Assembly: GCA_963817515.1 (NCBI GenBank)
Contig: CAWFPJ010000017.1
Span: 124,001-188,000, forward strand
Direction: 5' to 3'
DNA length: 64,000 bases
DNA from: DATMNI01 sp963817515
Lineage (GTDB): Bacteria; Acidobacteriota; Terriglobia; Bryobacterales; Bryobacteraceae
Shown: in pieces, positions 18,466-27,730 of the stretch
How the letters are laid out: each line of letters opens with the position of its first letter
How positions within the stretch are numbered: the stretch's first letter is position 1
Notes under the pieces: generated by a model
Seen by the model: only the letters and a program-made list of their open reading frames with translations
What the model was told of the DNA's origin: nothing
Database searches by the model: none
Translations under genes and position numbers: made by a program

Positions 18466-19710
18466 TTAGACCGGAGGCGCATCCCATTTCACGCTGTGGT
18501 CGGACATAACCGCGCGTATTTCTGGCGGCGAGGCAATGCGGAAATACGACCATGGGCCGGGTATCCACGGGTAGCGTTCCACCACGGACTCATCAACGGT
18601 TACGCCCAGGCCGGGCGTGCGCGGAACAATCAGGTCGCCATGCTCCAATTGCAAAGGCTCTTTGAGGATCTCGTCGGCCAGCGGGAAAGGATACATGCCG
18701 GCGCGGCCCGGGCTGGAATAGCAGGGATACTCCAGCCACTCCACGACCAGTTGCGGCCAGCAGATGCCCAGATGTGCGGCGGCGATCACTTCAAGCGCGG
18801 TGCCCCAACTGTGGAAGGCGAACCGCAGACCCTGGCGGGCAACCTCGGCGAAGATGCGGCGCCCCAGGGAATAGCCTCCCTGGCAACAGACGTCCATCTG
18901 GACGTAATCCACGGCTTGCGAAAGGATAAGGTCCAGGTAACCTTCCTCGGTGGGTTCGTGTTCTCCGCTGGCCAAGGGAACCAGGTCCTTCTCCTTGAGA
19001 TCCAGGTAGGCGGCGTGGTCGTCGGGAGGCAGCGGCTCTTCCAGCCAGGCGATGTGATAGCCGGCCATTTCGCGCGCCAGTTGTTCGACAGTGTCCAGGC
19101 TGTAATTGCGGTCGCCCATGCGCCACCAGGTGTGGGCATCCACCATAAGATCGAAATCCGGACCGACGGCCTTGCGCATCAGGCGGACGGTTTCCAGGTC
19201 CTGCTCCGGACCCAGGGCCGGCCGCATTTTGTAGGCCCTGAAACCCAGTTTGGCAATGGCCTCGGCCTCGGCGGCAAAGGCCTCCGGGGGCATGTACATG
19301 CCGGCGCTGCCGTAGAGGCGGATGTTGTCGCGAACGCGTCCGCCCAGCAACTCGGAAACCGGCACACCAAGCGCTTTGCCAGTAAGATCGTAGAGGGCGA
19401 TTTCCACGGCGCAATAGATCTTGGCGAGTTCGAGTTCCGCGCCGGGGCCGTCCATGAACTTCACGCGCAGGGCGTCGGGGTCGGCCAGGGCGCGGCCCTC
19501 CAGGAAGGGTGCAATCGTTTTCTCGATCGCGTGCTGCACCTGTTCGCTGCCGGGCCCGGGCGCGTAGCCCACCAGGCCGTTGTCGGCTTCCACGCGGATG
19601 AACATGGCATCGCGCTTCAAAATGGTGCGCTCGCCGCCGTAGAAGGGCAGCCGAATCGGCTCCGGAAACGGATAGGACAGCAGGAACGAGCGGACGCTGA
19701 CGATTTTCAT
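18466..19710 (-). CDS. mandelate racemase/muconate lactonizing enzyme-family (enolase superfamily) protein
   Basis: A 414-aa enolase-superfamily protein with no signal peptide, so cytosolic. It has the N-terminal capping domain (RSFLLSYPFPEPIRLPFYGGERTI) and a barrel with the three metal ligands in VDAHTWW (Asp), WLEEPLPP (Glu) and ASGEHE (Glu). A likely catalytic His lies in FHSWGTALE. Sugar-acid dehydratases of this family share these features, so an acid-sugar dehydratase is the best guess, but the substrate cannot be assigned. It lies upstream of thiG on the same strand and is divergent from the MgtC/SapB gene. Confidence 0.85.
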   Translation of the reverse strand: MKIVSVRSFLLSYPFPEPIRLPFYGGERTILKRDAMFIRVEADNGLVGYAPGPGSEQVQHAIEKTIAPFLEGRALADPDALRVKFMDGPGAELELAKIYCAVEIALYDLTGKALGVPVSELLGGRVRDNIRLYGSAGMYMPPEAFAAEAEAIAKLGFRAYKMRPALGPEQDLETVRLMRKAVGPDFDLMVDAHTWWRMGDRNYSLDTVEQLAREMAGYHIAWLEEPLPPDDHAAYLDLKEKDLVPLASGEHEPTEEGYLDLILSQAVDYVQMDVCCQGGYSLGRRIFAEVARQGLRFAFHSWGTALEVIAAAHLGICWPQLVVEWLEYPCYSSPGRAGMYPFPLADEILKEPLQLEHGDLIVPRTPGLGVTVDESVVERYPWIPGPWSYFRIASPPEIRAVMSDHSVKWDAPPV

Positions 19711-19782
19711 GGGTATGCAAAATTGGGTGCGCGGAATCAGGATATCACGCGCCCTGGCCGCCCCAGGTGGTATAAAGCAGCT

Positions 19783-20238
19783 ATGGATTTCACCACCAAC
19801 TGGAATGAGGGCTTGGAAGACATCATCAAGCTCTCCATCGCCTACGTTCTGTCACTGCCCGTGGGCTGGTATCGGGAACAGGAGGCGCACAGCGTGGGTG
19901 TGCGCACGTTTCCGATAGTGGCCGTGGCCAGTTGCGGATTCCTGCTGCTGGCATCGCCGGCAAGCCATTTCAGCACCGATGCGCAATCCAGGGTCATCCA
20001 GGGCCTGGTAGCCGGAATCGGATTCGTAGGCGGCGGGGCGATCCTGAAGTCGGAGGGCAGTGTACACGGTACCGCCACGGCGGCGAGTATTTGGAACTTC
20101 GGTGCGGTGGGCGCTGCCGTGGCGCTGGACCGTTTTCTATTGGCCGCTATGCTGGCGGCGTTGAATCTGTTTGCGCTCCGAGTCTTGCTGCCGGTGAAAT
20201 TGAGGCTGGACGCGCGCGTGGATGAGAAGCGGCGATGA
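19783..20238 (+). CDS. MgtC/SapB-family membrane protein
   Basis: A 151-aa protein with four predicted membrane segments and the MgtC/SapB core: SIAYVLSLPVGWYREQ, VGVRTFPIVAVASCGFLLL, VIQGLVAGIGFVGGGAILKSEGSVHGTATAASIWNFGAVGAAVAL. It lacks the cytosolic ACT-like C-terminal domain of full MgtC (about 230 aa) and corresponds to the membrane domain alone. The ATG at 19783 starts directly before the first helix; the longer open frame upstream is antisense to the enolase-family gene. MgtC proteins act in low-Mg2+ or ATP-synthase control, but the role here is unknown. Confidence 0.85.
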   Translation: MDFTTNWNEGLEDIIKLSIAYVLSLPVGWYREQEAHSVGVRTFPIVAVASCGFLLLASPASHFSTDAQSRVIQGLVAGIGFVGGGAILKSEGSVHGTATAASIWNFGAVGAAVALDRFLLAAMLAALNLFALRVLLPVKLRLDARVDEKRR

Positions 20239-20272
20239 AGCGATCCAGCTAAAGCCCGCCCGTCTTCAACCG

Positions 20273-23200
20273 TCAAAACACGAACCGCAACGCCAGTTGG
20301 CAGCGGCGCGCGTTGGTGCCGTCCGGGAAACTCTGCGAGGCAATGCCCTTGCCGGCACCGGCCACCGGTTTGATGATGCCGGCCGTCGGCCCGTTCACCA
20401 GCCCTGGCGCCAGCGGCGCCAACGAAAAATCGGTGATGGCGTTGATCGCTGTGGCGGATTGCCGGTTCATCACGTTGAAAACCTCCAGTGCCACGGACCC
20501 TTTGATCCGCTCGGTGATCGGCAGCGACCGCGCCAGACGCGCGTCCAGGTTGAATACGGAATCGGTTTCCAGGCTGCCCACCTGGTCGAATAACGCGCGA
20601 TTCCACATTCCGGTGCCGTTCAACGAGCTGGTGTAAGCCGCTGTGGCGCCGGAGAACTGTTGGCCTTGCACCATCACCAGCGGCGTCACCGGCTGTCCGG
20701 AAGCCAGCGTTAGAAGACCGGAAAGCGTCCAGCCATTAACCAGGTAACGCGCAGTCGTCCCACTGTCGGCCGGCAGCTTCGGGTCCCACGTCCAGCGCAC
20801 CACGGCCCGTTGGCGTTGGTCGAGCGCGGACCGTCCTCTGTCCGCGTTGTAGTCGGGGCCGGAACCGCTGGGAAGCGTGAAACCCTGTGCCGAGTTGAGG
20901 CCCAGGTTGTCAATCGCATGCGACCAGGTGTAGGACGCCCAGAGATTAAACCCATGCTGCATCCGCATGCGCCACTGCACAACCAATGCGTTGTACCAGA
21001 ACGATCCGCTATTCTCCACCTGGTACACATGCGCGGAGCTGGAATCGTTCTTCAGCGTCCAATACGGAGTGGTAAAAGAGCCGACCGCCTGTCCGGCGGC
21101 ATTGTCGATGGTGTACGTTTCGGTCTTGGTGGGATCCGAGAGATTCACATCCCGCGACGTCCATAGTTTGTATCCACGGGTGTGAAGAATGCCGACGGTT
21201 AAGGTCGCATCTTTCCTTACCTCTCTCTCGACGGAGAGATTGGTCTCCTGCATGTATGGGTTTGCCAGCTTGGAATTAGCGTACGCCACATTCGTCGTAC
21301 CCACCGGTATCTTGGTGACCAGGGGAACCATCGCCGGAAACGTCGGTGCATTTGCCTGATTCGGATTCACCGAGATATTCGTCTGGTAAAGGCCATTGCC
21401 AAGAAACAAGGTGTCGAGCAACTGGCCCGGAAACGGAGCGTAGTAGAAACCGAAGCTGGCGCGCGCCACGGTCCGTTCGTTCAGCATGTAGGCCAGGCCG
21501 AAGCGCGGCGACAGGTCCAGCCACGGCGCGGAAAACCCGGCCGTCTGGTAATACGACGTGCTGGCCATGGTTGGCTGGGGCAGGGAATATCTCTCGTAGC
21601 GCAGGCCATATTCCACCGTGAGATTCTGCGTTGCCTTCCAGGTATCCTCGAAGTAAAAGGAGGCTTCCTTTTGGGTCAGGGTGCGGATGGGATTGCCGAA
21701 GGTCTGGTTGAAGGAGGTGTAGTTCTTGCCGCCGCCGCTGAAGTCCTGCGCGAATGCCGTCAGCGAATCATACGTGTAGGCGCCTGCGGGGTTGAGCAGC
21801 GAGTCGATATAATCCCGCGTCTGCGACAAATCGGCGCCCACTTTGAACAGGTGCGAGTTAGAAGTGAAGTGAAGGTTATCCACAAGCTGGTAGCGGCGCT
21901 CGCTGGGGAGCACCGTGGTGTAAGGCTGGGTGTCGCCCACGGTGGTTCCGGCGATGTTAATCGCGGCCAGCCCGGTGGAGAATTTGGTCCCCGAAGGGTA
22001 TTCGGAGATCCGGTTCTCATAGATGCCGAGCCGCAATTCGTTGAGGCTTTCCGGGCTCACGGTGCCCGTCCAGCCAATTTTGCCGTACCGGGATTCCTCG
22101 CGCACCATGGGGTCGCCGATCAGGCCGCCGTTGGGCGCCACGCTCTCGCTCTCGGCCAGGCTGGGGGCGTAAAGATGCGCGGCGCTGGCGTCGAAACTGA
22201 AGGTGTTGCGATCGCTGCGGCGGTAGTCGATTTTCGCGAAGCCGTTGAGCGAATGCTCGGAAAGCGGCTCCAGCACGTTCATCTGCGACTGCAGGAATTT
22301 GGTGGCGGCCGCGCACTGCGCCGCCGTGGCCGTGCAGTTCGAAGCCAGCACAAAGCGGCCCGTCGGGTCGGCGATCAGCGGATTCGTAATGCGGTTCAAG
22401 CCCTCCGAGTTGCGATACAGCGCTTCCAGATTTGCAAAGAAGAATAACTTCTCGCCGTAGATGGGCCCGCCCACGTTGGCGCCTGCCTGGTGTTGTAACT
22501 GGCGGGTGTCGTAGCCGGCGGCAAATGCGTCCTGCGATTCCAGGCCGCGGCTGCGGAAATACTCGAACGCCGAACCGTGGTAGCCGGTGGTTCCGCTGCG
22601 CGTCGCGGTGTTCACAATGCCGCCCATCGCACGCCCGTATTCGGCGGAAAAATCGCCGGCCAGAACTTGAAAGTCTTGCACCGCGTCCTGCGAAACCTGG
22701 CCCGCGATTCCCGGTTTTTCCACGAAATAGTTGTCGGTGGTATCCACGCCGTCGGTCAAGGCCAGGTTCGAAAATGGCAACGCGCGCGTAACCATCAATC
22801 CGGGTTGGGCCAGGGACATGGTCACCGCCGGGGCCAGCAGGACCAACATGTCCAGGCGCCTTCCGCTGGTCGGAAGCCGCTCCAATTCCTCCGGCCCCAC
22901 TACTTCGGACGTGCCGCCCGGGATGGTGTCCAGCAGCGCCATGCCGGCTTCCGTTTCGTTCTTCGTGCCCGCAGCCTCGAGCGCAACCTTAAAGTCCACA
23001 GTCTGCCCGGCGGAAACCGTGAAAGGGTCGGACTGCCAACTGCGATAGTCCTTTTTGCTCACTTTCAGGATGTACCCGGCCGCTGGAACCACGGTGGGTG
23101 AATTGAAGATGCCGTCGTCGGTGGAGATCATCGTATACCGTGTACCTAATGTGGGATTGGAAAGCACCACCTCGGCTTCCGGCAGGGTGTCCATACGCGC

Positions 23201-23305
23201 CTGAATGACGACTCCGGCCACGGCTCCGAATCCCGCCGACGCTTGCGCCCAGGCGGAGACTGATGACATGCATCCGAGCAGTGACACAACGAGAACTTTC
23301 TTCAT
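20273..23305 (-). CDS. Oar-like TonB-dependent receptor
   Basis: An intact 1010-aa outer-membrane receptor. Signal peptide (VLVVSLLGCMSSVSAWA), carboxypeptidase-regulatory-like domain (GAVAGVVIQARMDTLPEAEVVLSNP, with GYILKVSKKDYRSW), a plug with RRLDMLVLLAP, LALTDGVDTTDNYF and QDFQVLAGDFSAEYGRAMGG, then a barrel with many aromatic strands ending LALRFVF. Such proteins import carbohydrates or peptides using TonB energy. The substrate is unknown. Direct repeats in its leader (23376-23409) may be regulatory. It shares the minus strand with dnaE2 but is separated from it by 137 bases. Confidence 0.92.
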   Translation of the reverse strand: MKKVLVVSLLGCMSSVSAWAQASAGFGAVAGVVIQARMDTLPEAEVVLSNPTLGTRYTMISTDDGIFNSPTVVPAAGYILKVSKKDYRSWQSDPFTVSAGQTVDFKVALEAAGTKNETEAGMALLDTIPGGTSEVVGPEELERLPTSGRRLDMLVLLAPAVTMSLAQPGLMVTRALPFSNLALTDGVDTTDNYFVEKPGIAGQVSQDAVQDFQVLAGDFSAEYGRAMGGIVNTATRSGTTGYHGSAFEYFRSRGLESQDAFAAGYDTRQLQHQAGANVGGPIYGEKLFFFANLEALYRNSEGLNRITNPLIADPTGRFVLASNCTATAAQCAAATKFLQSQMNVLEPLSEHSLNGFAKIDYRRSDRNTFSFDASAAHLYAPSLAESESVAPNGGLIGDPMVREESRYGKIGWTGTVSPESLNELRLGIYENRISEYPSGTKFSTGLAAINIAGTTVGDTQPYTTVLPSERRYQLVDNLHFTSNSHLFKVGADLSQTRDYIDSLLNPAGAYTYDSLTAFAQDFSGGGKNYTSFNQTFGNPIRTLTQKEASFYFEDTWKATQNLTVEYGLRYERYSLPQPTMASTSYYQTAGFSAPWLDLSPRFGLAYMLNERTVARASFGFYYAPFPGQLLDTLFLGNGLYQTNISVNPNQANAPTFPAMVPLVTKIPVGTTNVAYANSKLANPYMQETNLSVEREVRKDATLTVGILHTRGYKLWTSRDVNLSDPTKTETYTIDNAAGQAVGSFTTPYWTLKNDSSSAHVYQVENSGSFWYNALVVQWRMRMQHGFNLWASYTWSHAIDNLGLNSAQGFTLPSGSGPDYNADRGRSALDQRQRAVVRWTWDPKLPADSGTTARYLVNGWTLSGLLTLASGQPVTPLVMVQGQQFSGATAAYTSSLNGTGMWNRALFDQVGSLETDSVFNLDARLARSLPITERIKGSVALEVFNVMNRQSATAINAITDFSLAPLAPGLVNGPTAGIIKPVAGAGKGIASQSFPDGTNARRCQLALRFVF

Positions 23306-23359
23306 TTCGTGACAAACCTCCTAAAAAAAACCGTATGGTCGTTTGATGGATTTCGCGCT

Positions 23360-23409
23360 CGTAAGGTTACGTAGCCTATGCGTCACAGGGTGTTGCTATG
23401 CGTCACAGG
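23360..23409. promoter_or_regulatory. direct and inverted repeats upstream of the TonB receptor
   Basis: CTATGCGTCACAGG occurs at 23376-23389 and again at 23396-23409, 20 bp apart start to start, so both copies face nearly the same side of the helix. Just before them is CGTAA-GG-TTACG (23360-23371). All lie 55-104 bases upstream of the receptor's start codon. This looks like a binding array for a regulator, although no regulator is identified. Confidence 0.45.
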
Positions 23410-23442
23410 TGCGGCGCGGAGAGGTGATGGCCGGCTTCAGTT

Positions 23443-26400
23443 TCAATGGAAATCGTGCGACTCTGCCGCCACGCCCGCGGATAGCGCCTCGATGTGCTCC
23501 GCCTTCACTGAAATCACTCCGTCCAGATTCTGCAGTGCGCCGTCGATGATCAGGAAGCGCTCGCCCAGCACTTCGAATTTGTAGCGGTCGAATGTGCCGG
23601 GCGTGACGATGGCGTTCATGATGCCGGTTTCGTCCTCCAGGCTCAGGAAAACGAAACCCTTGGCGGTGCCGGGGCGCTGCCGCACAATCACCGATCCGGC
23701 GATGCGCACCAGGCGGCCATTGGGAATCCGCGCCAGGTGCATGGCGGGTATAACCCCCAGGGCCTGCATTTCCGCGCGGCGGTAAGCCATGGGGTGCTTG
23801 CCAACGGTCAGGCCAGTGCCGCGATAATCGGCCCACAAGCGCTCTTCCGTGTTCATGGGGCTAAGCGGAGATTTTCCGCCGGTTTCTTCCAGATCTTCGA
23901 GCAGCGGCCCCACCGGCAGAATGGCGCGCTGCGCCTGCCACAAAGCGTCGCGGCGGTGCATTCGATCGAGCGGGTTCAACGCCCCAATTTCAGCCAGGCG
24001 GTTGATCTCGTCCTGGCGCAACTCCGGGACACGCAATGCCAGGTCATCGATACTGCTGAACGGGCGTGCGGTGCGGGCGCGCACAATCGCATGGGCCGCA
24101 TCCTCACGCAGACCACGGGCGTAACGCAACCCGAGGCGCACGGTAACGCCGGCGGTCTTTGCCGCCGGTGATGTTAGCCCGCAAACCGTGCAGTTCCACT
24201 CCGACTTCACCACATCCACCGGCAGCACCCGCAACCCGTGCCGTTGCGCATCCTTGATCAAAATCGCCGGCGCATAAAAACCCATCGGCTGGTTGTTCAA
24301 CATGGCGCACGTAAACGCGGCCAGGTAGTGGCACTTCAGATACGCGCTGGCGTACGCCAGCAGCGCAAAACTGGCGGCATGCGATTCCGGAAAACCGTAA
24401 AGCGCAAATGCCGTTATGGAATGCACGATAGTATCCTGCACCTTGCCCGTGATGCCGTTGCGCTGCATGCCCGCGCGCAGTTTCACCTCGATATCCCCCA
24501 TGCGCTTTTCGGACCGCTTGAACCCCATGGCGCGCCGCAGTTCTTCCGCTTCGCCGCCCGTAAATCCAGCCGCGATCATCGCCATCTTCAGCAATTGCTC
24601 CTGGAACAGCGGCACCCCCAGCGTGCGCCGCAGCACCGGCTCAAGCCAAGGATGCAGGCAGTCAGGTGTTTCCCTACCCTGCCGCCGGTTGAGATACGGA
24701 TGCACCATTTTGCCCACGATCGGCCCCGGGCGAATGATCGCCACCTGCACCACAATGTCGTAAAAGTTCGCCGGCTTCATGCGCGGCAGCGACGACATCT
24801 GCGCGCGGCTTTCCACCTGGAACATGCCGATGGTGTCGGCCTTCTGCAGCGCTTCGAAAACCGCGTGGTCGTCCTGCGGCAGGTGCGCCAGGTCTACCTC
24901 TTCGCCGTAGGTTTCCGGAATCAGCTTGAGGGTGTCTTCGATCACCGCCATCATGCCCAGCCCCAGCAGGTCCACCTTGATGATCCCCATATCGGCGCAG
25001 TCTTCCTTGTCCCACTGCACCACCACGCGGCCGGGCATGGTGGCCGGCTCCAGCGGGACCACGGAATCCAGTTGGCCCTGGCAAATTACCATGCCGCCCG
25101 AATGCTGGCCCAGGTGGCGCGGCAGGTCCTGCGCCATCTGGTAAAGCTCGAAAAATTTGCGCACGCGCGGATTGTCCAAACTCAAACCGGCCTCCTGGAA
25201 CTGCCGCGCCGTGGTGTCCCTGGGATCTTTCCATTCCCACGTGCGCACCAGCCCGGTGAGCCGCTCGATGGTGGTGATTTCGAAGCCCAGCGCCTTACCG
25301 ACTTCGCGCGCGGCTGAGCGCCCCCGGTAAGTAATGACGTTGGCCGTCATGGCGGCGCCCAGTTTTCCGAAGCGCTGGTAAACATACTGGATAGCCTGCT
25401 CACGCTTATCGCCGCTGGGAAGGTCGATATCGATATCCGGATACTCGCCGCGCTCCTCGGAAAGAAAGCGCTCGAACAGCAGATCCATGCCCACCGGATC
25501 GACCGCGGTAATTTCCAGCGCGTAACAAACCGCGCTGTTGGCTGCCGAACCGCGCCCCTGCGCCAGGATGTCATGCTGCTTGCAGAAGCGCACAATATCC
25601 CAGACGATCAGAAAATAGCCGGGGAGCTTGAGCTTTTCAATGAGAGCCAGTTCGCGCTCGATCTGCCAGCGCGCGCGGTCGTGGTAGGGATCGTACCGCC
25701 TGCGCGCGCCCTCATCCACGCGCTGGCGCAGGAAGCTCATCATGGTCTCGCCTTCCGGCACCGGATAGCGTGGAAACTCATAGCCCAGGTCGGCCAGCGT
25801 GAACTGCAGCCGCGCCGAAATTTCGAGCGTGTTGGCGATGGCTTCCGGCAGGTCGGCGAACAGACGCGTCATCTCCGCGGGCGTTTTGACATGGCGCTCC
25901 GAGTTCGGCTCCAGCAGACGGCCGGCAGTGGCCAGCGTGACTTTATTGCGCACGCAAGTGAAGACGTCCAGCAGTTCGCGCTGCGCCGCGGTGGCATAAG
26001 CCACGCCGTTGGTAGCCACCAGCGGAAGCCCCAGCCGGCGCGCGCGCTCCACAATATCCTGGTTGCGCGCCTCCTCTTCACGATTATGATGGCGCTGCAG
26101 TTCGGCATATACATTCTGCCGGCCGAAGATTTCGATCAGCCGCTCATCAGGGTGGCGCGTTAGGCAAATGAGGCCGCGGCTGAATTCCGCCAGTTCCTCC
26201 AGTGTGGCCGCGCCTTCGCCCTTCCTGGCGCGCAATTTCATACGCGTCACAAGGCGGCACAGATTCTGATAACCTTCGCGTGTTGCGACCAGCAGCGGAT
26301 AAGAAACGCCGTTGGTGCAGGTGATTTCCGACCCGGCGTGCGCCTGTATGCCGGCCTTCTTGGCCGCCATGTGAAACCGCGGCGCGCCGTAGACGCCATT

Positions 26401-26529
26401 GCGATCCACTATTGCCATTGCCGGCAGACCGAATTCCGCGCAGGCCCCGGCCAGTTCCTCGGGGACAGTGGCGCCTTCGAGGAAACTAAACCCCGAGCGC
26501 GCGTGCAGTTCGACATAGCCTTCAGCCAC
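23443..26529 (-). CDS. dnaE2: error-prone DNA polymerase III alpha subunit DnaE2 (ImuC)
   Basis: A 1028-aa C-family polymerase that carries out mutagenic translesion synthesis after DNA damage. It has a PHP domain (ELHARSGFSFLEGATVPEEL), the catalytic YPDIDIDLPSGDKREQ segment, QGRGSAANSAVCYAL, VALIRPGP-like VAIIRPGPIVG, FPESHAASFALLAYASAYLKCHY and an OB-fold region (VRIAGSVIVRQRPGTAKGFVFLSLED). The start is the GTG at 26529 (VAEGYVEL), two bases after the imuA stop and preceded by GAGGT. A longer open frame reaching 27024 only overlaps imuA. The enzyme normally works with ImuA and ImuB; no ImuB is present here. Confidence 0.93.
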   Translation of the reverse strand: MAEGYVELHARSGFSFLEGATVPEELAGACAEFGLPAMAIVDRNGVYGAPRFHMAAKKAGIQAHAGSEITCTNGVSYPLLVATREGYQNLCRLVTRMKLRARKGEGAATLEELAEFSRGLICLTRHPDERLIEIFGRQNVYAELQRHHNREEEARNQDIVERARRLGLPLVATNGVAYATAAQRELLDVFTCVRNKVTLATAGRLLEPNSERHVKTPAEMTRLFADLPEAIANTLEISARLQFTLADLGYEFPRYPVPEGETMMSFLRQRVDEGARRRYDPYHDRARWQIERELALIEKLKLPGYFLIVWDIVRFCKQHDILAQGRGSAANSAVCYALEITAVDPVGMDLLFERFLSEERGEYPDIDIDLPSGDKREQAIQYVYQRFGKLGAAMTANVITYRGRSAAREVGKALGFEITTIERLTGLVRTWEWKDPRDTTARQFQEAGLSLDNPRVRKFFELYQMAQDLPRHLGQHSGGMVICQGQLDSVVPLEPATMPGRVVVQWDKEDCADMGIIKVDLLGLGMMAVIEDTLKLIPETYGEEVDLAHLPQDDHAVFEALQKADTIGMFQVESRAQMSSLPRMKPANFYDIVVQVAIIRPGPIVGKMVHPYLNRRQGRETPDCLHPWLEPVLRRTLGVPLFQEQLLKMAMIAAGFTGGEAEELRRAMGFKRSEKRMGDIEVKLRAGMQRNGITGKVQDTIVHSITAFALYGFPESHAASFALLAYASAYLKCHYLAAFTCAMLNNQPMGFYAPAILIKDAQRHGLRVLPVDVVKSEWNCTVCGLTSPAAKTAGVTVRLGLRYARGLREDAAHAIVRARTARPFSSIDDLALRVPELRQDEINRLAEIGALNPLDRMHRRDALWQAQRAILPVGPLLEDLEETGGKSPLSPMNTEERLWADYRGTGLTVGKHPMAYRRAEMQALGVIPAMHLARIPNGRLVRIAGSVIVRQRPGTAKGFVFLSLEDETGIMNAIVTPGTFDRYKFEVLGERFLIIDGALQNLDGVISVKAEHIEALSAGVAAESHDFH

Positions 26530-26531
26530 AG

Positions 26532-27161
26532 CTACCTCACACGAACCCGCCGCACTTCGATCCTGCGCAGCAATCGCGAAGACCCTCGCGCTCCGGACCA
26601 TACCTCCCGCTCCCGCCCGCACTCCAGCATCAACGACGCACAGGTCTTGGCGTACGATTGCCTCCCCACCGTCACCAGCACCGCCGGCGTATGCTCCACC
26701 GCGCGGCGCAGCCGGAACCACGACGTCAACGAAATCCGCCGCGCGCTTTCCACCGGCGTATCCCCCAGGTCCATCGCCACCAGTCCGAACCCGCCGCCCT
26801 GAATCAGCAAATCGACCGCTTTGAGCGCCTGCTCGGCATTGTGACCGCGGATCCACAGCAACCGCGGCAGCCACACGCCGGATTCGGCCGCGGAAACCGG
26901 ATCGAAAGAATCTTCCGCATCCACCAGCGCGCAAACTTCCTCCCTCGCCGTAGCTTCGGCCAGGATCGAAAGCAGCAAACTTGTGCGCCCCGAGGAAGCC
27001 TGCCCAAAGATTTCCGTCAAGCACCCGCGGGGCAAGCCTCCCGTAACGTCATCCACTTCCGAAACCCCGCTGAGAACCCGTTCCGTTTGGGGCCGGTACT
27101 GCCAATCCAGATGGCCGCCCAGCAAGGATTCGAACTGTTTTTTGAGGACGGCCGCGGCCAT
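26532..27161 (-). CDS. imuA: ImuA/RecA-like SOS mutagenesis protein
   Basis: A 209-aa RecA-fold protein of the ImuA (SulA-like) type. VLSGVSEVDDVTGGLPRGCLTEIFG leads into a Walker-A-like GQASSGRTSLLLS in which Arg replaces the usual Lys. ALVDAEDSFDP is the Walker-B-like region and RLLWIRGHNAEQALKAVDLLIQGGGFGLVAMDL follows. Its stop is two bases before the dnaE2 GTG, so the two genes are coupled. A TTGACA promoter with an overlapping LexA-like palindrome lies 30-60 bases upstream. ImuA is thought to help RecA and the ImuB/ImuC polymerase complex at lesions. Confidence 0.85.
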   Translation of the reverse strand: MAAAVLKKQFESLLGGHLDWQYRPQTERVLSGVSEVDDVTGGLPRGCLTEIFGQASSGRTSLLLSILAEATAREEVCALVDAEDSFDPVSAAESGVWLPRLLWIRGHNAEQALKAVDLLIQGGGFGLVAMDLGDTPVESARRISLTSWFRLRRAVEHTPAVLVTVGRQSYAKTCASLMLECGREREVWSGARGSSRLLRRIEVRRVRVR

Positions 27162-27186
27162 AGTATTCTCTTTTTCTTCGCCTGTA

Positions 27187-27221
27187 CTGTATTTTTACAG
27201 AAAGAGGCTCGATGATGTCAA
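27187..27221 (-). promoter_or_regulatory. imuA-dnaE2 promoter with LexA-like operator
   Basis: On the minus strand TTGACA (27221-27216) is followed after 18 bases by TAAAAA (27197-27192). The palindrome CTGTA-N4-TACAG (27187-27200) covers the -10 box. CTGT...ACAG is the outline of many LexA boxes, and SOS control is expected for this cassette. The spacing is two bases shorter than the E. coli box (CTGT-N8-ACAG), and the LexA motif of this lineage is not known to me. Confidence 0.6.
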
Positions 27222-27262
27222 TTTTTCTTGTTAATTCTATATATAGAGGTTAAAATCCAGAT

Positions 27263-27709
27263 ATGGAACTCCGGGAACTGGAGCTCGCTCCTGCCTCGAC
27301 GCTGAATATCGCTCCCGACAAGCGGCGCGATCCCGAAGTCCGGCGTCAGATGTCCGGACCGGCGATGCGCACTTTCTTCCATATCGCCGGCAGGTGGAGT
27401 CTGAGTACGGAAGAACAGCGCGCGCTGCTCGGCTGGCCTCCCGAATCGACTTTCTATAAATACAAAACCGGCAAGGTGGCCGCTTTGTCCTACGATATGC
27501 TGATGCGCATTTCGCTCATCCTCGGAATCTATAAGGCGCTGCAAATTCTATATCCGGAACCGGACCTGGCCGACCGTTGGGTCAAACTGCCCAACAGCAA
27601 TCCCTTATTCGGCGGCAGACCCGCGCTGGCACTCATGACGGAAGACGCCATGGATGGTCTCTACCAGGTTCGCCGCTTGCTGGATGGCCGCCGCGGCGGC
27701 TGGAACTGA
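27263..27709 (+). CDS. Xre/MbcA/ParS-type antitoxin of a RES toxin pair
   Basis: A 148-aa protein with an N-terminal helix-turn-helix-like region (FFHIAGRWSLSTEEQRALLGWPPESTFYKYKTG) and a C-terminal toxin-binding region (MLMRISLILGIYKALQILYPEPDLADRWVKLPNSNPLFGGRPALALM), the usual DUF2384 pattern. Such proteins bind and inhibit the RES toxin and repress their own promoter. It is followed after 21 bases by the RES gene, the expected antitoxin-first order. It is divergent from imuA, so the two promoters share a gap of about 100 bases. Confidence 0.88.
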   Translation: MELRELELAPASTLNIAPDKRRDPEVRRQMSGPAMRTFFHIAGRWSLSTEEQRALLGWPPESTFYKYKTGKVAALSYDMLMRISLILGIYKALQILYPEPDLADRWVKLPNSNPLFGGRPALALMTEDAMDGLYQVRRLLDGRRGGWN

Positions 27710-27730
27710 TGGCTTTAGAAATACCGGGAA

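Noticed and set aside
23443..27024. A 1193-codon version of dnaE2
   Set aside because: The extra N-terminal part is antisense-free but out of frame with imuA, low in complexity, and lacks any domain; the PHP domain starts at 26529.
27120..27140. tRNA T-loop-like GGATTCGAACTG
   Set aside because: It lies inside the imuA coding region and no cloverleaf can be built around it.
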